Below, one piece after another: positions 49,601-61,863 of a DNA stretch of 64,000 nucleotides; positions within the stretch are counted from its first letter, which is position 1, and each line of letters opens with the position of its first letter. The translations under genes were made by a program, and so were the position numbers. This DNA comes from Ptychodera flava. Its lineage: Eukaryota; Hemichordata; Enteropneusta; Ptychoderidae. The stretch is from NCBI RefSeq assembly GCF_041260155.1, contig NC_091931.1, positions 16,170,361 through 16,234,360 on the forward strand, given 5' to 3'. Under the pieces are notes generated by a model, which saw only the letters and a program-made list of their open reading frames with translations, was not told the DNA's origin and searched no databases.

Positions 49601-52600
49601 CAGTTGGGAGAGAGGATTCTAACTGAGGTAGAAAAAAAGAAAGAAGAGGAGAGGGTGTATACGATTGCAACATATCTTGGCTGCGACTGTCAGTTTAATT
49701 ACATGTATGTACTTTGCATGAGAACAAATGCAGAAAAGATGGTATAAAGGAATAGTATATGTGCAAACTAATTTTATCAATCTCCCACTAGAAATGGCAT
49801 CATCGTCTTAATAAAGGCATTTCGCTGATCATAAATCCTGACATTTTCAATAGGTTAAGAATATGGTTTGCAACAAGTTTTCAAAACTTTTATCCCTACT
49901 ACGAAGTTATAATATATTAAACATACACAGTGCAAGCCATATTAAAGTGTGAACTCAAAATCTCAAATGTACGAACCACTATTAATATTTTTATGGAAAT
50001 AAAGGTTGAAAAGAAATACGTATGATGGTTAACAATGTATGATGGTTTTATCAATACAAGAGAAACTATTGGCTGGGAAATAGTCCCAACTCATCCTGCA
50101 AGCACACATTTAAAAACTTAAAGTGGTATTTGTTCAGTGTGTGGAGTTATCTAAAATTACTCCTTCCTATCATGGAATTTCTATTTTTTATCTTCTCTGC
50201 AGAGACGAAGATGGCATATACCGGGGCTTCCATGCAGATTTGATAACAGCTGGTACACAAGAAAATTACAATATCTCCGATATGATAGAAGCATCATGAT
50301 GCATGACTGTCACATGAAAGACCAAAAAATTATGAAGAGCGAATTTTTTTGATACACAGCATAAATAAAAATGTGGTTTGCAAGTAACAGATGTTTAGTA
50401 ACCATCATTATTGTGTGATAGTTTAATTTAAAAACGCAATTGATCCAGAACGATTTACATAATTATATCGTTCTTGTTAAGTCTGTAGAGAAGCTGGAAA
50501 GAAGTGTGTGAATCAAGTTGTGCCCCATAGTGCATGTCTTACCCATAGAAGTGGTGAAATTCCCCACGCCGGACCAGGTAAGCAAGAGCGAAGTAGAACT
50601 GCTGTGGCCCTTAGGATTGCATAATGTCTACCGACCTTTTGAATAAACGGTTTGTCAATCATCTGTGACGTATTATGCAAACTATTTGACAATGATTCTA
50701 CAAACCAGACTCGTAAAAATAATCTAGCTACAATATGTGGTGCTTTTTATAACGTTTAAAAGAATGACAATACATGTCCTTTCAAATGTAGTTTAGATTC
50801 ATTGAATAACAATATTAATGTTCCCTTTAAATTCGACGTTCACTTTTGTGCTGTCTCACGGCGGCAACCTTCGTAAACACACGCTTTATTGGGATAATGC
50901 TATGCCACTTCATTCAATTTTTCGAAGTGTTCTTGGTCTTATCTCAACCCTTTTCATAATAATTTTATACATTTTTCTGTAAACTTTTATTTTTGGATAT
51001 GCCGACATACTTTGTAGCACTACTAGGGAAGCAGATTGATATATGCTTCGGATGGAGTAAGACCTCTGCTAGAGCCCTCTCGGTGGACTTCACAGAACCT
51101 TTTGTGAGATCCGACTCTGAAACCCTATTCGTGGTGAAATCTGGAAATCCAAACAATTTTGATCCAAATGACATCAGAGGAAAGAAAATCGGTAAGTTAC
51201 ATGTGTTATGTATCTTACCAGTGAGGATATCGTTTGATTTTGGACAGCTAAGAAGTTTGAATTGAAAATTGGCTGCCTGAATCTCGCCAAATCATTATCG
51301 GCTTGTTTTGCACAGAAAGCCATTAAAAAGGTCTTGGTCGAATAGGTATACTATAATAGTTATATCTAGTTTTCTTGAAACCTCGCAGATAAAAATTCGT
51401 GAGGTTGCAAGGTCCAAGGAACAAAGGAAATTAATGACTGTAACGAGGACATCTTTCTACCAAAGATTCCTAAAACGGTGCCTTGCCATGGCAATGATCT
51501 ACCATTCATATAAATTTGGGTAACCATTTTCCACTTTTAAGCTTCGTATTATAATATTCCATCATGTGATTATCCAAACTTGTAGGTTTCGAAGATGGAT
51601 TTGTCACGGACAAGATCTGTTTGCTACATGCCAGAGATCGAATCGTTGGAGTCGATACCATGCAACCGTACCAAGAGGTGTACAAGGAAAACTTTAAATT
51701 CCTGTTGGACGACGTCAGACACGACAGGGTAAATAAGAAACACGAAGTGAATCAAAGACATGAAGAAAGTATCCAGATGGCAGACGGCACAGTAGTGAAA
51801 TGAAATGCACGAGGATAAAAAGAGACACACACGGAAGGAAGGAGACTTACTGATTTGTCGATAGTCCAGGGCATTAGAGAAACAACGTAAATTTCATCAC
51901 TTACTTCAAATCTAAAAATTAATATCAAGAAATCTTGTCATCGTAGATGGGATAATAAGATGGTGTGGAAATCCACAATCGGGCAAAGCCATTTCACATA
52001 ATCTGAGTATTTATTTTGCTATTCCTATCAATCTATGTACTCCTATATGCCCAAAATTTATGACAAAGACGCACTTTCATTTTCTCAGATCGATGCCTTC
52101 CTTACGTTCCCCGAAAGAATCACACCACACCTTAAAGATGAATTTGAATTCATAGGAGACGACGTCGGTTGTGTCACCGAAAAATCAGTTTATGGGATAA
52201 AACGGAAGGACAACCCACTCACGTGGTTTGATGAAACCCTAAAAGCAATGAAAGAAAATGGCAAATACCACGCCTTATGTCACAAGGCCAACATCGACCA
52301 TGGTATGATATCGCTCTTGATTGTCATTGAAAAAGCAAGACTTCACTCATTTTGATTTTTTATTTAATCACACCCATGCGCATTAAAGATACTGAACACG
52401 AATGGAACTTTTTAGAGAGGATTGCATCTTTATATTTTTTAAATGTTTCAAAAGTGTTTGGTGCCATATAGGTGAATGTTGCAATACTGCAAATTACTCA
52501 TACAAACAAGTGTATAATTTAAAAAGTATAGCAGATGAGCTTACATTTGCAGATTCAACCGACATTAGTTCACTATCCAATTATCCCAAATTACTTCCAA

Positions 52601-52828
52601 TCGTGTTACAGTATCTTTAACCCCTTGTTGCTTATTCACGTGGATCAAGAAAGCCATAATGATTTACTTTATACTATCCAATCATCCAAAGACCTCAAAT
52701 ACTCTTTTCTGGCATTTTCATACCTGTAATTTAAACTGACAGAATATCTAATTATAACTTGCTTTAAATTATTATTCTGCATTTCTTTCTCAGGTCACAA
52801 GGGTAAAATTGACTGTTTGGTTGAATAA
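46623..52828 (+). CDS. Intact nine-exon gene C: secreted family 3 solute-binding (SBP_bac_3) protein, 360 aa
   Basis: Exons 46623-46677, 48283-48419, 49517-49704, 50203-50252, 50491-50577, 51018-51191, 51586-51728, 52089-52302, 52794-52828 (1083 bp with TAA). All introns are GT-AG and phases match at every junction. Residues 1-20 are a signal peptide ([19 protein letters not shown]). Residues 21-109 have no domain I know ([18 protein letters not shown]). From 110 on it follows the bacterial amino-acid-binding periplasmic protein domain: [103 protein letters not shown]191 matches the carboxylate-binding arginine of the family. Ten cysteines remain after signal removal, fitting an oxidised extracellular protein. 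There is no pore segment, so it is not a glutamate receptor. Predicted to bind a small ligand outside the cell; ligand unknown. Confidence 0.88.
47806..48139. mobile_element. Hairpin-ended MITE, 334 bp, in intron 1 of gene C
   Basis: Flanked by TATAAT at 47800-47805 and 48140-48145; unit E has this word once at the empty site. The left half (47809-47960) is an imperfect ~150-bp palindrome whose arms begin GAAATAAC and contain GCGCTGACCATTAA/TTAATAGTCAGAGCGC and TTTATTTGTGGGC. The rest is unique GC-richer DNA (CACGCGCGCTG, CGGCCAATCAAAATGCG). Same plan as the elements at 27429 and 39907 (a large hairpin at one end) but without coding sequence. Confidence 0.72.
48946..49262. repeat. (CTAC)n microsatellite in intron 2 of gene C
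   Basis: About 260 bp of almost pure CTAC, preceded by a degenerate CTTAC/CTCC stretch. The same tract, of very different length, is present in units B, D and E and absent from A. Confidence 0.95.
52396..52606. mobile_element. ~211-bp MITE in intron 8 of gene C
   Basis: Sister of the element at 59709-59920: shares TTTGGTGCC, TGAATGTTGC, AAATTACTCATA and GAGCTTAC in the same order. Starts ACACGAATGGAACT and ends …TTCCAATCGTGT, with CCAATTATCCCAAATTA before the end. The left terminal repeat is more worn than in the sister copy. Confidence 0.7.
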
Positions 52829-52829
52829 A
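52824..52829 (+). terminator. AATAAA overlapping the stop codon of gene C
   Basis: The last codons read GTT GAA TAA AC, so the TAA stop lies inside an AATAAA hexamer. The same arrangement is present in A, B and D. If used, the 3' UTR would be only about 10-30 nt. Confidence 0.5.
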
Positions 52830-53639
52830 CATGGACCATACTTCGCTCGAAGACCCTGTAATTCCATTTCGTAATGTTCTCCATAAAAAAGTGAATGTAT
52901 CTGTTTTAGAAAAATATTCTAAAGCAAAGTTAAACCCAATTGGTTTAAACCACTCGAACTGCGTTTAAATCTGTACCTTTATTGTTATTTGCCTAGGTTT
53001 TTCTGTATGTCTGCTTTAATACCCACCGACTTACACACATACACACCTTCCGATCAGTCAGTCAATATATTAATTTACCAGTCTATCTGTCTGCGACTGT
53101 TGATAAGTATATTTAATTCTTATTTATGGTTATTGAACATATTCACAGATAAGGTTTCACCTCCTTAAAATGCCTATATATGTACGTGAAACCTGAAAGT
53201 AACATTACTGATAATTTGAGCATTTTAATTACATCAAACAATGTAGGCCATCGAAAAATCGACAAAAGTGCGGAAAAACATGGATGTGAACCGAAGATGT
53301 CAACTTTTTCTTCAATCAGTTCAATTATCGATCAAATCATCTACATTTTCTTGCATATTTGTCAAAATAAATGTTCTATCAATGTACTGTACTATATGTG
53401 TGTTTCGAAGAATTGCTGGAAGGACTGCTTACAAAACATAACGCACCTGCAGTAATTTAAACGTTATTTTATCATTTGAATGATGCAATTGTTCGCATGG
53501 ACCTTCACATATTAGGTATTTTTCAATCACATTCGAACACTGGCAACATAGGATATTAATCAAGCATAGAAATTGTCAATCAAAACTTCTCGATTACATC
53601 CACAACTGTGAAAAAGTTGACGCTACTTAGGTTGAACTC

Positions 53640-53869
53640 TATCATGACTTCAAGGTCAGGACTGCAATGTGGTCTTATTACATTGCACGCTCTTAGTACT
53701 CTCTCGTTTCCCATATTGTTCATTAATCTCTTACCGAAAGCGAGGCAGTTATCAGTAGATCACGTGACCCGTGATATTTACCAATTAAATGAGTGGTTAG
53801 GCTAAGACAATCCTGTGCTACCGGAGAAGTTCCACTGTACTAACATAGACTGTGAAAGTTAGAGGCAAC
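53640..53869 (+). promoter_or_regulatory. Conserved 5' flank of array gene D
   Basis: Corresponds to the upstream block of gene C (ATTACATTGCACGCTCTTAG, CTCTCTCGTTTCCC, CGAGGCAGTTATCAGTA, ATCACGTGACC). Between gene C's end and this block, the gene-0-type exon 8/9 remnants seen before other units are deleted. Confidence 0.35.
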
Positions 53870-55080
53870 ATGATTCGTTTGCTGTTATACTGCTTGTATG
53901 TATGCATCGCCTGTTATGTACTTGGTAAGTGCAATCTGACAAATTTTGCATATCGTCAAAGACTTTAATAACATGCTTCATATATCGAAGGTCACGCTCC
54001 CCGTAGGATTCAATGTTGACTTGTCTATGATGTAGCAGGCCGCATAGTCGTCATCTCTTAAAGTCACCAAAAACTATTTTCAACTTAACAACTTCACACG
54101 TTTTACATAGGTAAGCCGTTATTTTCAATTATGCATAACGAATTAAATGACCGCATAACAGTTTTTTCAATGTATGATGTAAATTATCATATTTTTTTAC
54201 TGATTTTCATCTATTATGGAAATAAAGTTTCTGATAATCATTTGCAACATTATAGCCCAAACAAGGACTGATCTTCGAGGCAAGAGACAATTGGCCTTCT
54301 TGAAGTCCGCCAAAATGTCCCTTGTTTGGACACAGTATATCTCGTAAACATGTCATTCGTATATATAGTTTTTTTATAATTACCTGAAACTCGCGACGAC
54401 GTTAATCGCATGAGACTTGATCTCGTCCTTTCAACGATGTCGTTCTCCTATTGTGACACTTTCACGGTGCAAGCAGTAATATATCCCGTGCCTTAGTAGA
54501 TAATACATGAACAAAACAAAGCAGATAGGGTCAAGGGGCGATTAGGTAATCGTATAAATGTTTAAGTGTCGTAAGAATTGCAGGTTGCCATGTACATACA
54601 CATAAATAACAGGCGACAGGAGATTAAATGTTCAAGTATACATATACACTGTCATAAATCTCAAACGGTCGGAATCACATGTGCCAATGCAATCTGAATC
54701 TTTATTCACTGTATCAGATCGAGGAACCCGGCCCGGGCTTGGTCGTTTGATTAATGTGATGCCCATATAAAAGAACATGGACAAAAAACTTCCACACGAA
54801 CCACATCAAGTCATATGGACGTGGCGTGTGCCCTATTAAACACTTACTACTAAACGTTTAAGAAGCTTACTGGATAAATAAAGCGAATTCGGAAAATGTT
54901 GACTCAGCCCCTTTGATTCCGATCTGCGGTCAGATCCACAACCCTTCGACATTAGTATACATTATTCTAAATAATATCCACTAACTCTGCCGATTTATCA
55001 AACGCAAATTGGGAGCTCTTTACAATGTTTTATCATCACATAATATGGGCAAAAAATTCTCGATAACTACGCCGTTTATG

Positions 55081-55143
<63 letters not shown>
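55081..55143. repeat. (CT)n microsatellite before exon 2 of gene D
   Basis: About 60 bp of CT, positioned like the tracts in units A and E upstream of exon 2. Confidence 0.95.
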
Positions 55144-55146
<3 letters not shown>

Positions 55147-55875
55147 CTCTATCTCTCTCGTGTTCGTTGTCACCGACTTCCTAAGCAAGCGGCCAACGCT
55201 TCAACTCAATCAGTGATTATGTGCCTTCTGACGATGGCATCGACAGCAGCAGTTTTCGAGCATTAACCCAAGCCAGAGTCCCAATTCCCATGATGCGTGC
55301 GTTTATCGCTCGTCATTTCAGTGAGATAAGAGCTAGGGGTTTTTTCTCTCGACTTACATTGATACAATTTAGCGACGGTGGAGTCATTTTTCTATAATTC
55401 TAACTATATGAATACGGAGAATTTGAAACATTGGCATTGAAAAAAAACAAACGCCTAACAAAGCATAGAAAGATGGGTTGCTGTTAAACGGATATTGAAT
55501 ATTTTTCTCGTATTAAACCTCTACTGAACCAACACTCGCCTACAAAATATGGTCAATGACCCTCTGATAAAAGACTTAGCTACATCCGGACCTCTAAAAT
55601 AGTGGTTCAATTTCGAGCTAAACTACTGTAATTTTGACAATGATCCCTATAAACAGCCCGAGATAAATAAAGTAAAGGCACTTAGATACATGCTGGCCCA
55701 CAATGCTGACAAAATTCAATTTAAATCGATGAATATATTGGTGTCTGTTAGCCTCAATACAATTCTGTCCATCAGTTAGCAATTCTGTCCGCCACGGGGG
55801 TAGCGCAGAAAATTCAATATTGTTTCAATTGATCTGATCTCGAAATCTATGACACCCTCCCAACCAACGGTGCTA

Positions 55876-56055
55876 ACCTACTAACCTTCCTACCTCCCAA
55901 CCACTTACCTATGTAGTAGCTACCACGCTACCTACCTAGCTACCTCGCTACCTACTTACCTACTTACCTACTTACCTACCTACCTAACTACCTACCTACC
56001 TTCCTATCTAGCTACCTAGCTACCTACGTACCTATCTGGCTACCAAGCTACCTAT
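55876..56055. repeat. Degenerate (CTAC)n tract in intron 2 of gene D
   Basis: CTAC units interrupted by CTAG, CTTAC and CTATCTGG variants; same locus as the pure tract in gene C. Confidence 0.85.
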
Positions 56056-59000
56056 AGAAAAAGTCAGTGATGAAAGACACTTTGATATATCCCTATACGA
56101 GAACAGCCATGTAGGTACCGTAACATTTGCTATTAGATAAGTACTTCCACAGACACAATACGTGCGTTTGAAATTGTTACCCTTTCCAAACACCTGGTAC
56201 CACCACTATAGGTGGTTCTGGAATCTCCAACTTAACTTTGTAAATAACAAACGTTCCATACAGCTGGTACTGTATTACCTAGAAAAAATGATTATTGGAT
56301 CAGTTTAATGCCATATTACAGAGAGGATTGTCCGATCATCGAATTACCCGTTACCACGGTGATGACCTTCTCCGTAGATTGATGTTGTTTCGCGCAATGG
56401 GTCACCAGTTGGGAGAGAGGATTCTAACTGAGGTAGAAAAGAAGAAAGAAAAGGAGAGGGTGTATACGATTGCAACATTTTTTGGCTGCGACTGTCAGTT
56501 TGAATACATGTATGTAATTTACTTAGGAACAAAATTAATGTGGAAAAGATGCTGTAAAGGAATAGTATATGGGCAAACTAATTTTATCATTCTCCCACTA
56601 GAAAGGGCGTCATTGTCTTAATGAGGGCATTTCTCTGATCAGTGAGCGGACATTTTCGATTGGTTAAGAAAAGTTTACAAAACTTTTATATCTACCATGA
56701 AATTATAATGTATTAAACATAAACAGTGTACGCCATATTAAGTTGTGAATATAAAATCTGAAATGTGCGAACGACTATTAAATAATTTCATGGAAATAAT
56801 GGTTGAAAAGAAATATGTATGGTGGTTTCATCAATACATGAGGAACTTTTGGCTAGGAAACAGTCCAGACTTACCCCGCAAGCAAACATTTAAAACTTAA
56901 AGTGGTATTTTTAGTGAGTGGAGTAGTTCAAAATTATTCCTCCCTATCATGGAATTTCGTTTTTTTACCTTCTCTACAGAGACGAAGACGGCATATACCG
57001 GGGTTTCAATGCAGATTTGATAACAGCTGGTACATCAGACAATGAAAATATCTCCCATATGATAGAAGCATCATGAAGCCTCAGTGTCATATTGAAGACA
57101 AATAATTATGAAGAACGAATTTTCTTGATACACAGCAGAAATAAGAATGTGTTTTGCAAGTAACATATCTTTGGTAGCCATCATTATTGTGCGATAGTAT
57201 AATTGAAATTTGCTCCAGAACATTTTACATAATTATATCGTTCTTGTTTAAGTCTGTAGAGAAGCTGGCAAGAAGTGTGTGAATCAAGTTGTGCCTCAAA
57301 GTGCATGTCTTACCCATAGAAGTGGTGAAATTCCCCACGCCGGACCAGGTAAGCAGGAGCGAAGTAGAACTGTTGAGGCCCGTACGATTGCAAAATGTCT
57401 ACCAACCTTTTAAATAAACAGTTTGTCAATCATCTATGATCCACTTTTCAAAATATTTGACAATTATTCTAAAAAAAGAGACTCATAAAAAACTAGTTAC
57501 AATGTGGGGTGTTATTTATAACGTTTAAAAGAATGACAATACATATCCTTTCCAATGTAGTTTAGATACACCGAATAACAAAATTAATGTCCGTTTTAAA
57601 TTAAACCTTCATACTGTGTTCTCACGGCGGCGACCTTCGTAACCACACGCTTTATTGGGATAATGCTATGCCACTTTATTTCATTGTTCAAAATGCTCTT
57701 GCTCTGATCTCAACCCTTTTCATAATAATTTTATCCATCATTCTGTAAACTTTCATTTTTGGATATGCCGACATACTTTGTAGCATTACTGGGGAAGCAG
57801 ATTGATATATGCCTCGGATGGAGTAAGACCTCCGCTAGAGCCCTCTCAGTGGACTATACAGAACCTTTTGTGAGGTCCGACTCTGAAGCCCTATTCGTGG
57901 TGAAATCTGGAAATCCAAACAATTTTGATCCAAATGACATCAGAGGAAAGAAAATCGGTTAGTTACATGTGTTATGTATCTTACCAGTGAGGACATCGTT
58001 TGACTTTGGACAGCTTAGAAGTTTAAATTGAAAATTGACTGCCTGAATCGATCGTTAAAGACCGGAAAGTCGCCATATTAGTATCGGCTTGGTTTGCAAA
58101 AAAAGTCACGAAAAAGCTCTTAATCGAAGAGGTATACTATGATAGTAATATCCAATTTTCTTGGAACCTCGCTAATAAAAATAAGTGAGGTCCAAGGAAC
58201 ACAGAAAATTAATTATTGTAACGAGGACATCATTCTACCAAAGATTCCTAAAACGGTGTCCTTCCATGCCTATGATTGGTCGTGTCAAGTAATACAGATC
58301 TACTATTGATACACATTCGGGCAAGCGTTTTCCACTTTTAAGCTTAGTATTACAATATTCCATTGTGCGATTATTCACACTTGTAGGTTTTGAAGATGGA
58401 TTTGTCACGGATAAAATCTGTCTGCTACATGCCAGAGATCGAATCGTTGGGGTTGATACCATGCAACCGCACCAAGAGGTGTACAAGGAAAACTTTGAAT
58501 ATCTGTTGGACGACGTCAGACACGACAGGGTAAATAAGAAAACACGAAGTGAATCAAAGACATGGAGAAAGTCTGCAGATGGCAGATGACACAATAGTGA
58601 AAGAAAATGCACGAGGATAAAAAGAGACACAAACTGGAGGAACTAGACTTACTGGCTCGTCGATAGTCCAGTGCATTAGGGAAACAACGTAAATCTTATA
58701 ACTGACTTAAATTTCTTAAAAATTTAGATCAAGAAATCTTGTCATTGTCGATAAATAATATGATGATGCGGAAATCGTCACTCGGGCATAACCTTTTCAC
58801 ATGATCCCAGTATTTATTTTGCTATTCCCATCAATCTATGTATTCCTATTTTTCATAATTTCCCATTGCAAAAAAATCTTTCAAAACTACCAGGATATGC
58901 CCAAAATTATGACAAGGTTGCAGTTTCATTTTCACAGATCGATGCCTTCCTTACGTTCACCGAAAGAATCCCACCACATCTTAAAGATGAATTTGAATTC

Positions 59001-59708
59001 ATAGGAGACGACGTCGGTTGTGTTACAGAAAAATCAGTTTATGGAATAAAACGGAGGGACAATCCACTCAAGTGGTTTGATGAAACCCTGAAAGCAATGA
59101 AAGAAGATGGCAAATACCACGCCTTATGTCACCAGGCCAACATCGACCACGGTATGATGTCGCATTTTCATATTTTGGAAAAGCAAGACTTCATTTTGAT
59201 TTCTCATTTAATCACACCATTGCACATATAAACTGTGCTTTAATTCCGGTTTGCCTGTTCACGCGGATCAAGAATGCCATGAATCAATTTATAGTCTTGA
59301 ACCATCCAAAGACCTCAAACACTCTTTTCTGGCATTTTCATGCGTGTTATTTAAACTTGACAGGGTATTTAATTATAACTTGCTAAAAATTTGTATTCTG
59401 CATTTCTTTTTTAGGCCACAAGGGGAAAATTAACTGCTTGATTGAATAAACATGGACCCTACTTCGCTCGATGACCCTGTGATTTCATTTCGTAATGATC
59501 TCGTTTAAAAAAGTGAATGTAACAATTTTCGAAAACATTCTACAGCAAAGTAAAACAGAATTGGTATGGCATTATTAAACCACTCGAAATGCGTTTCAGT
59601 CTGTACATTTTTGTTATTTGCCTAGGTTTGTGTGTAAATCTGCTTTAATACCTACCTACTCACATACATACCTTCCGACCTGTCAGTCAATATGTTAGCT
59701 TACTAGTA

Positions 59709-59920
59709 ACACGATTGGAACTAATTTGGGATAATTGGGTCTTTATATTTTTAAAATTTCTCAAAAGTGTTCGGTGCCCTATAGCTGAATGTTGCGATAT
59801 TACAAATTACTCATAAAAAGCAAGTGTGTAACTTAAAAAGAAAAGCAGACGAGCTTACTTTTGCAGATTAAATCGACGTTACTTTCCCATCCAATTATCC
59901 CAAATTAGTTCCAATCGTGT
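59709..59920. mobile_element. 212-bp MITE with perfect 30-bp inverted ends
   Basis: Starts ACACGATTGGAACTAATTTG… and the last 30 bases are its exact reverse complement (…CAAATTAGTTCCAATCGTGT). No coding capacity. It sits downstream of gene D, while the sister copy sits in intron 8 of gene C, so these are independent insertions. Perfect ends indicate recent activity. Target duplication not resolved (CTAG-like words on both sides). Confidence 0.8.
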
Positions 59921-60055
59921 CTAGACCATCCGTCTGTGGCTATTAATAGGTATATGTCATTCTTGTGTATGGTTATTGGACATAGTTACAGATAAGGTTT
60001 AACCTCCTTAAATGCCTATACTCGTGCAAGAAACCTAAAAGACAGGTCCAAATTA

Positions 60056-61010
60056 CTTGAAGTACATGGAAGACGCAGTGTATGCAATAAAACGAAAGGA
60101 CAGCCAAGTCATGTGGTTCAACAAAACTCTTAGGGCAATGAAAAAGAGCGCCAAATATCACGCCTTGTGTCAACAGGCCCAGCGTTAACATGGTGAAATA
60201 TGTTTTTTAATTATGAAAGTGAAGTAGAACACAGTTGTCTTATTGCCCAGATGTTTACTCTATCACGAGAACTTGACACATAAAGACTATGAAATCATGT
60301 ATTCTGCATTGTATTCGAACAACAGTCACATTAACATTTCATCCCTGATATTATCTCGTGATATCCGAAACAATAACGTAATAATTTATAATAATAATGA
60401 TCAACAATTTATTGATCATGTTACATAAAGAAAATAGTAGGAGTGGGAGTAAAGGGCTCGCCACTTATCGACGTCGAGCATTTGTTGGTCAAGGCTTTTA
60501 AGTTTGACCCTGAGATCTTATCCACATCTAAGATGATTCTCGATACCTTGCATATGATTTTTCCACCTAAGTGAGTTATAAAAGCCCCACGCGGTCGCCT
60601 TATCTCTTGCTTTGACGAGAAGTCGACCCAAAGTGCATTTCAAAATCATGTAGTTTGCGCACCCCCCCCCCAGCACAAGACAAAGGCTATTTAAGATAGC
60701 GAGAATTCAATATGGTTTGATTATAGATTATCTTCCATATGTTACATAGTCTATCCTTTTTTCTGTTTTTAAAAAGAGGTGTTATTTTCTTCATGAATGA
60801 GCATTGGAGTATAATACAGAAAGTCACACTAGCGGTATTTCTTCATAAACGCTTCCTAAATTCAAGGTCTTGGCTGTCATAAAGTATTTTCATTCAGTTC
60901 GGCCACATTTTTAATGTGCATAGTAAACCCGATTAACTAATAAAGTTCTGCGATCTGTATTTTGTCAGGTCACAAGGGAACGATAATGTGCTAGAATGAC
61001 AAGCTGCAGG
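60056..61010 (+). pseudogene. Remnant of gene-0-type exons 8 and 9 (before unit E)
   Basis: About 60056-60188 reads [19 protein letters not shown] and SAKYHALCQQA, the second half of a gene-0-type exon 8; exon 9 follows a CAG at 60966-60968 (HKGTIMC then stop). The intron between is the same size as in gene 0 (about 0.8-0.9 kb). Upstream exons are absent. Confidence 0.7.
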
Positions 61011-61619
61011 ACTTTCTATAGCAAGACTGCATAACTTCGATATGGCTTTACGTTTCCTAATTTTTTTGCTAATGTCTAGTTTTTCCATTGAGATATGCAT
61101 CTATGACAAATAATAAATATGAAGAAAATACTGCTATCAATATGACAGGACTCTGACATGTATGCTTTTGTACTGTATTTTTGTACTTTTGTACTAAGGT
61201 CTGTCTTTCTATTCAGGTGTTCACAAATCAATCATTCTGTGTACCCAATCGTCAATTTTTTCTTCAATCAGTTCAATTATCGATAAAATCATCTAAACGT
61301 TTTTGCGTATTTGTCAAAATATGTATTCAATCAATTGGTATTTGATTTAAAGGCAAGTCGATGAATGTACTATATGTGCGTTCCCTTAAGAATGGTCGGA
61401 CAGACTGCTTACAAAACTCTAACGCATCTGTAGTAATTTAAACGTTATTTTATCATTTGAACGGTGCAATAATTCGCATGGACCATAACATATTTATTCA
61501 TGTATTTTTCTATCAAATTCGAACACTAGCAACATAGGATGTTAAGCAAGCATAAGAGCTATCGATCAATATCGCTCGACTACATACCTACCTGTTGCAA
61601 AGTTGACGCTACTTAGGTT

Positions 61620-61863
61620 GAACTTTGTCATGACTTCAAGGACGTATGCTATGAGGCAACGTAGTCTTATTACATTGCACTCCTTTAGTTCCCTCTCGTT
61701 TCCCGTCTTGTCCATTCATCTCTAACCGAAAGCGAGGCAGTTATCAGTAGATCACATGACGCGTGATATTTACCAATTAAATGAGCGGTTAGGCTTTGAC
61801 ACCCAGTGCTTCCCGACAAGTTACACTGCAACTAGCCATACACTGTGAAAGGTTTAAGGCACC
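61620..61863 (+). promoter_or_regulatory. Conserved 5' flank of array gene E
   Basis: Same ordered blocks as in A, C and D (ATTACATTGCACTCCTTTAG, CTCTCGTTTCCC, CGAGGCAGTTATCAGTA). The ATG at 61864 follows AAGGCACC. Confidence 0.35.

Larger units (their letters stand above)
53870..59449 (+). pseudogene. SBP_bac_3-like array gene D (intact except exon 2 splice sites)
   Basis: Exons: 53870-53924, 55189-55325, 56322-56509, 56980-57029, 57262-57348, 57784-57957, 58387-58529, 58938-59151, 59415-59449. Every exon keeps the length found in gene C and exons 3-9 are fully open. Exon 2 has lost both splice sites: the acceptor AG became AA (an AG one base downstream would shift the frame to an early stop) and the donor GT became AT. 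Joining exon 1 to exon 3 directly is out of phase. So the gene is probably silent or makes an altered N-terminus from a downstream start. Because the rest is unmarked by decay, the loss is recent. Confidence 0.8.

Noticed and set aside
51018-52302. Ionotropic glutamate receptor ligand-binding domain
   Set aside because: No transmembrane/pore segment lies between VVKSGN and IRGKKIG or anywhere after the signal peptide, and the protein ends right after the SBP domain.
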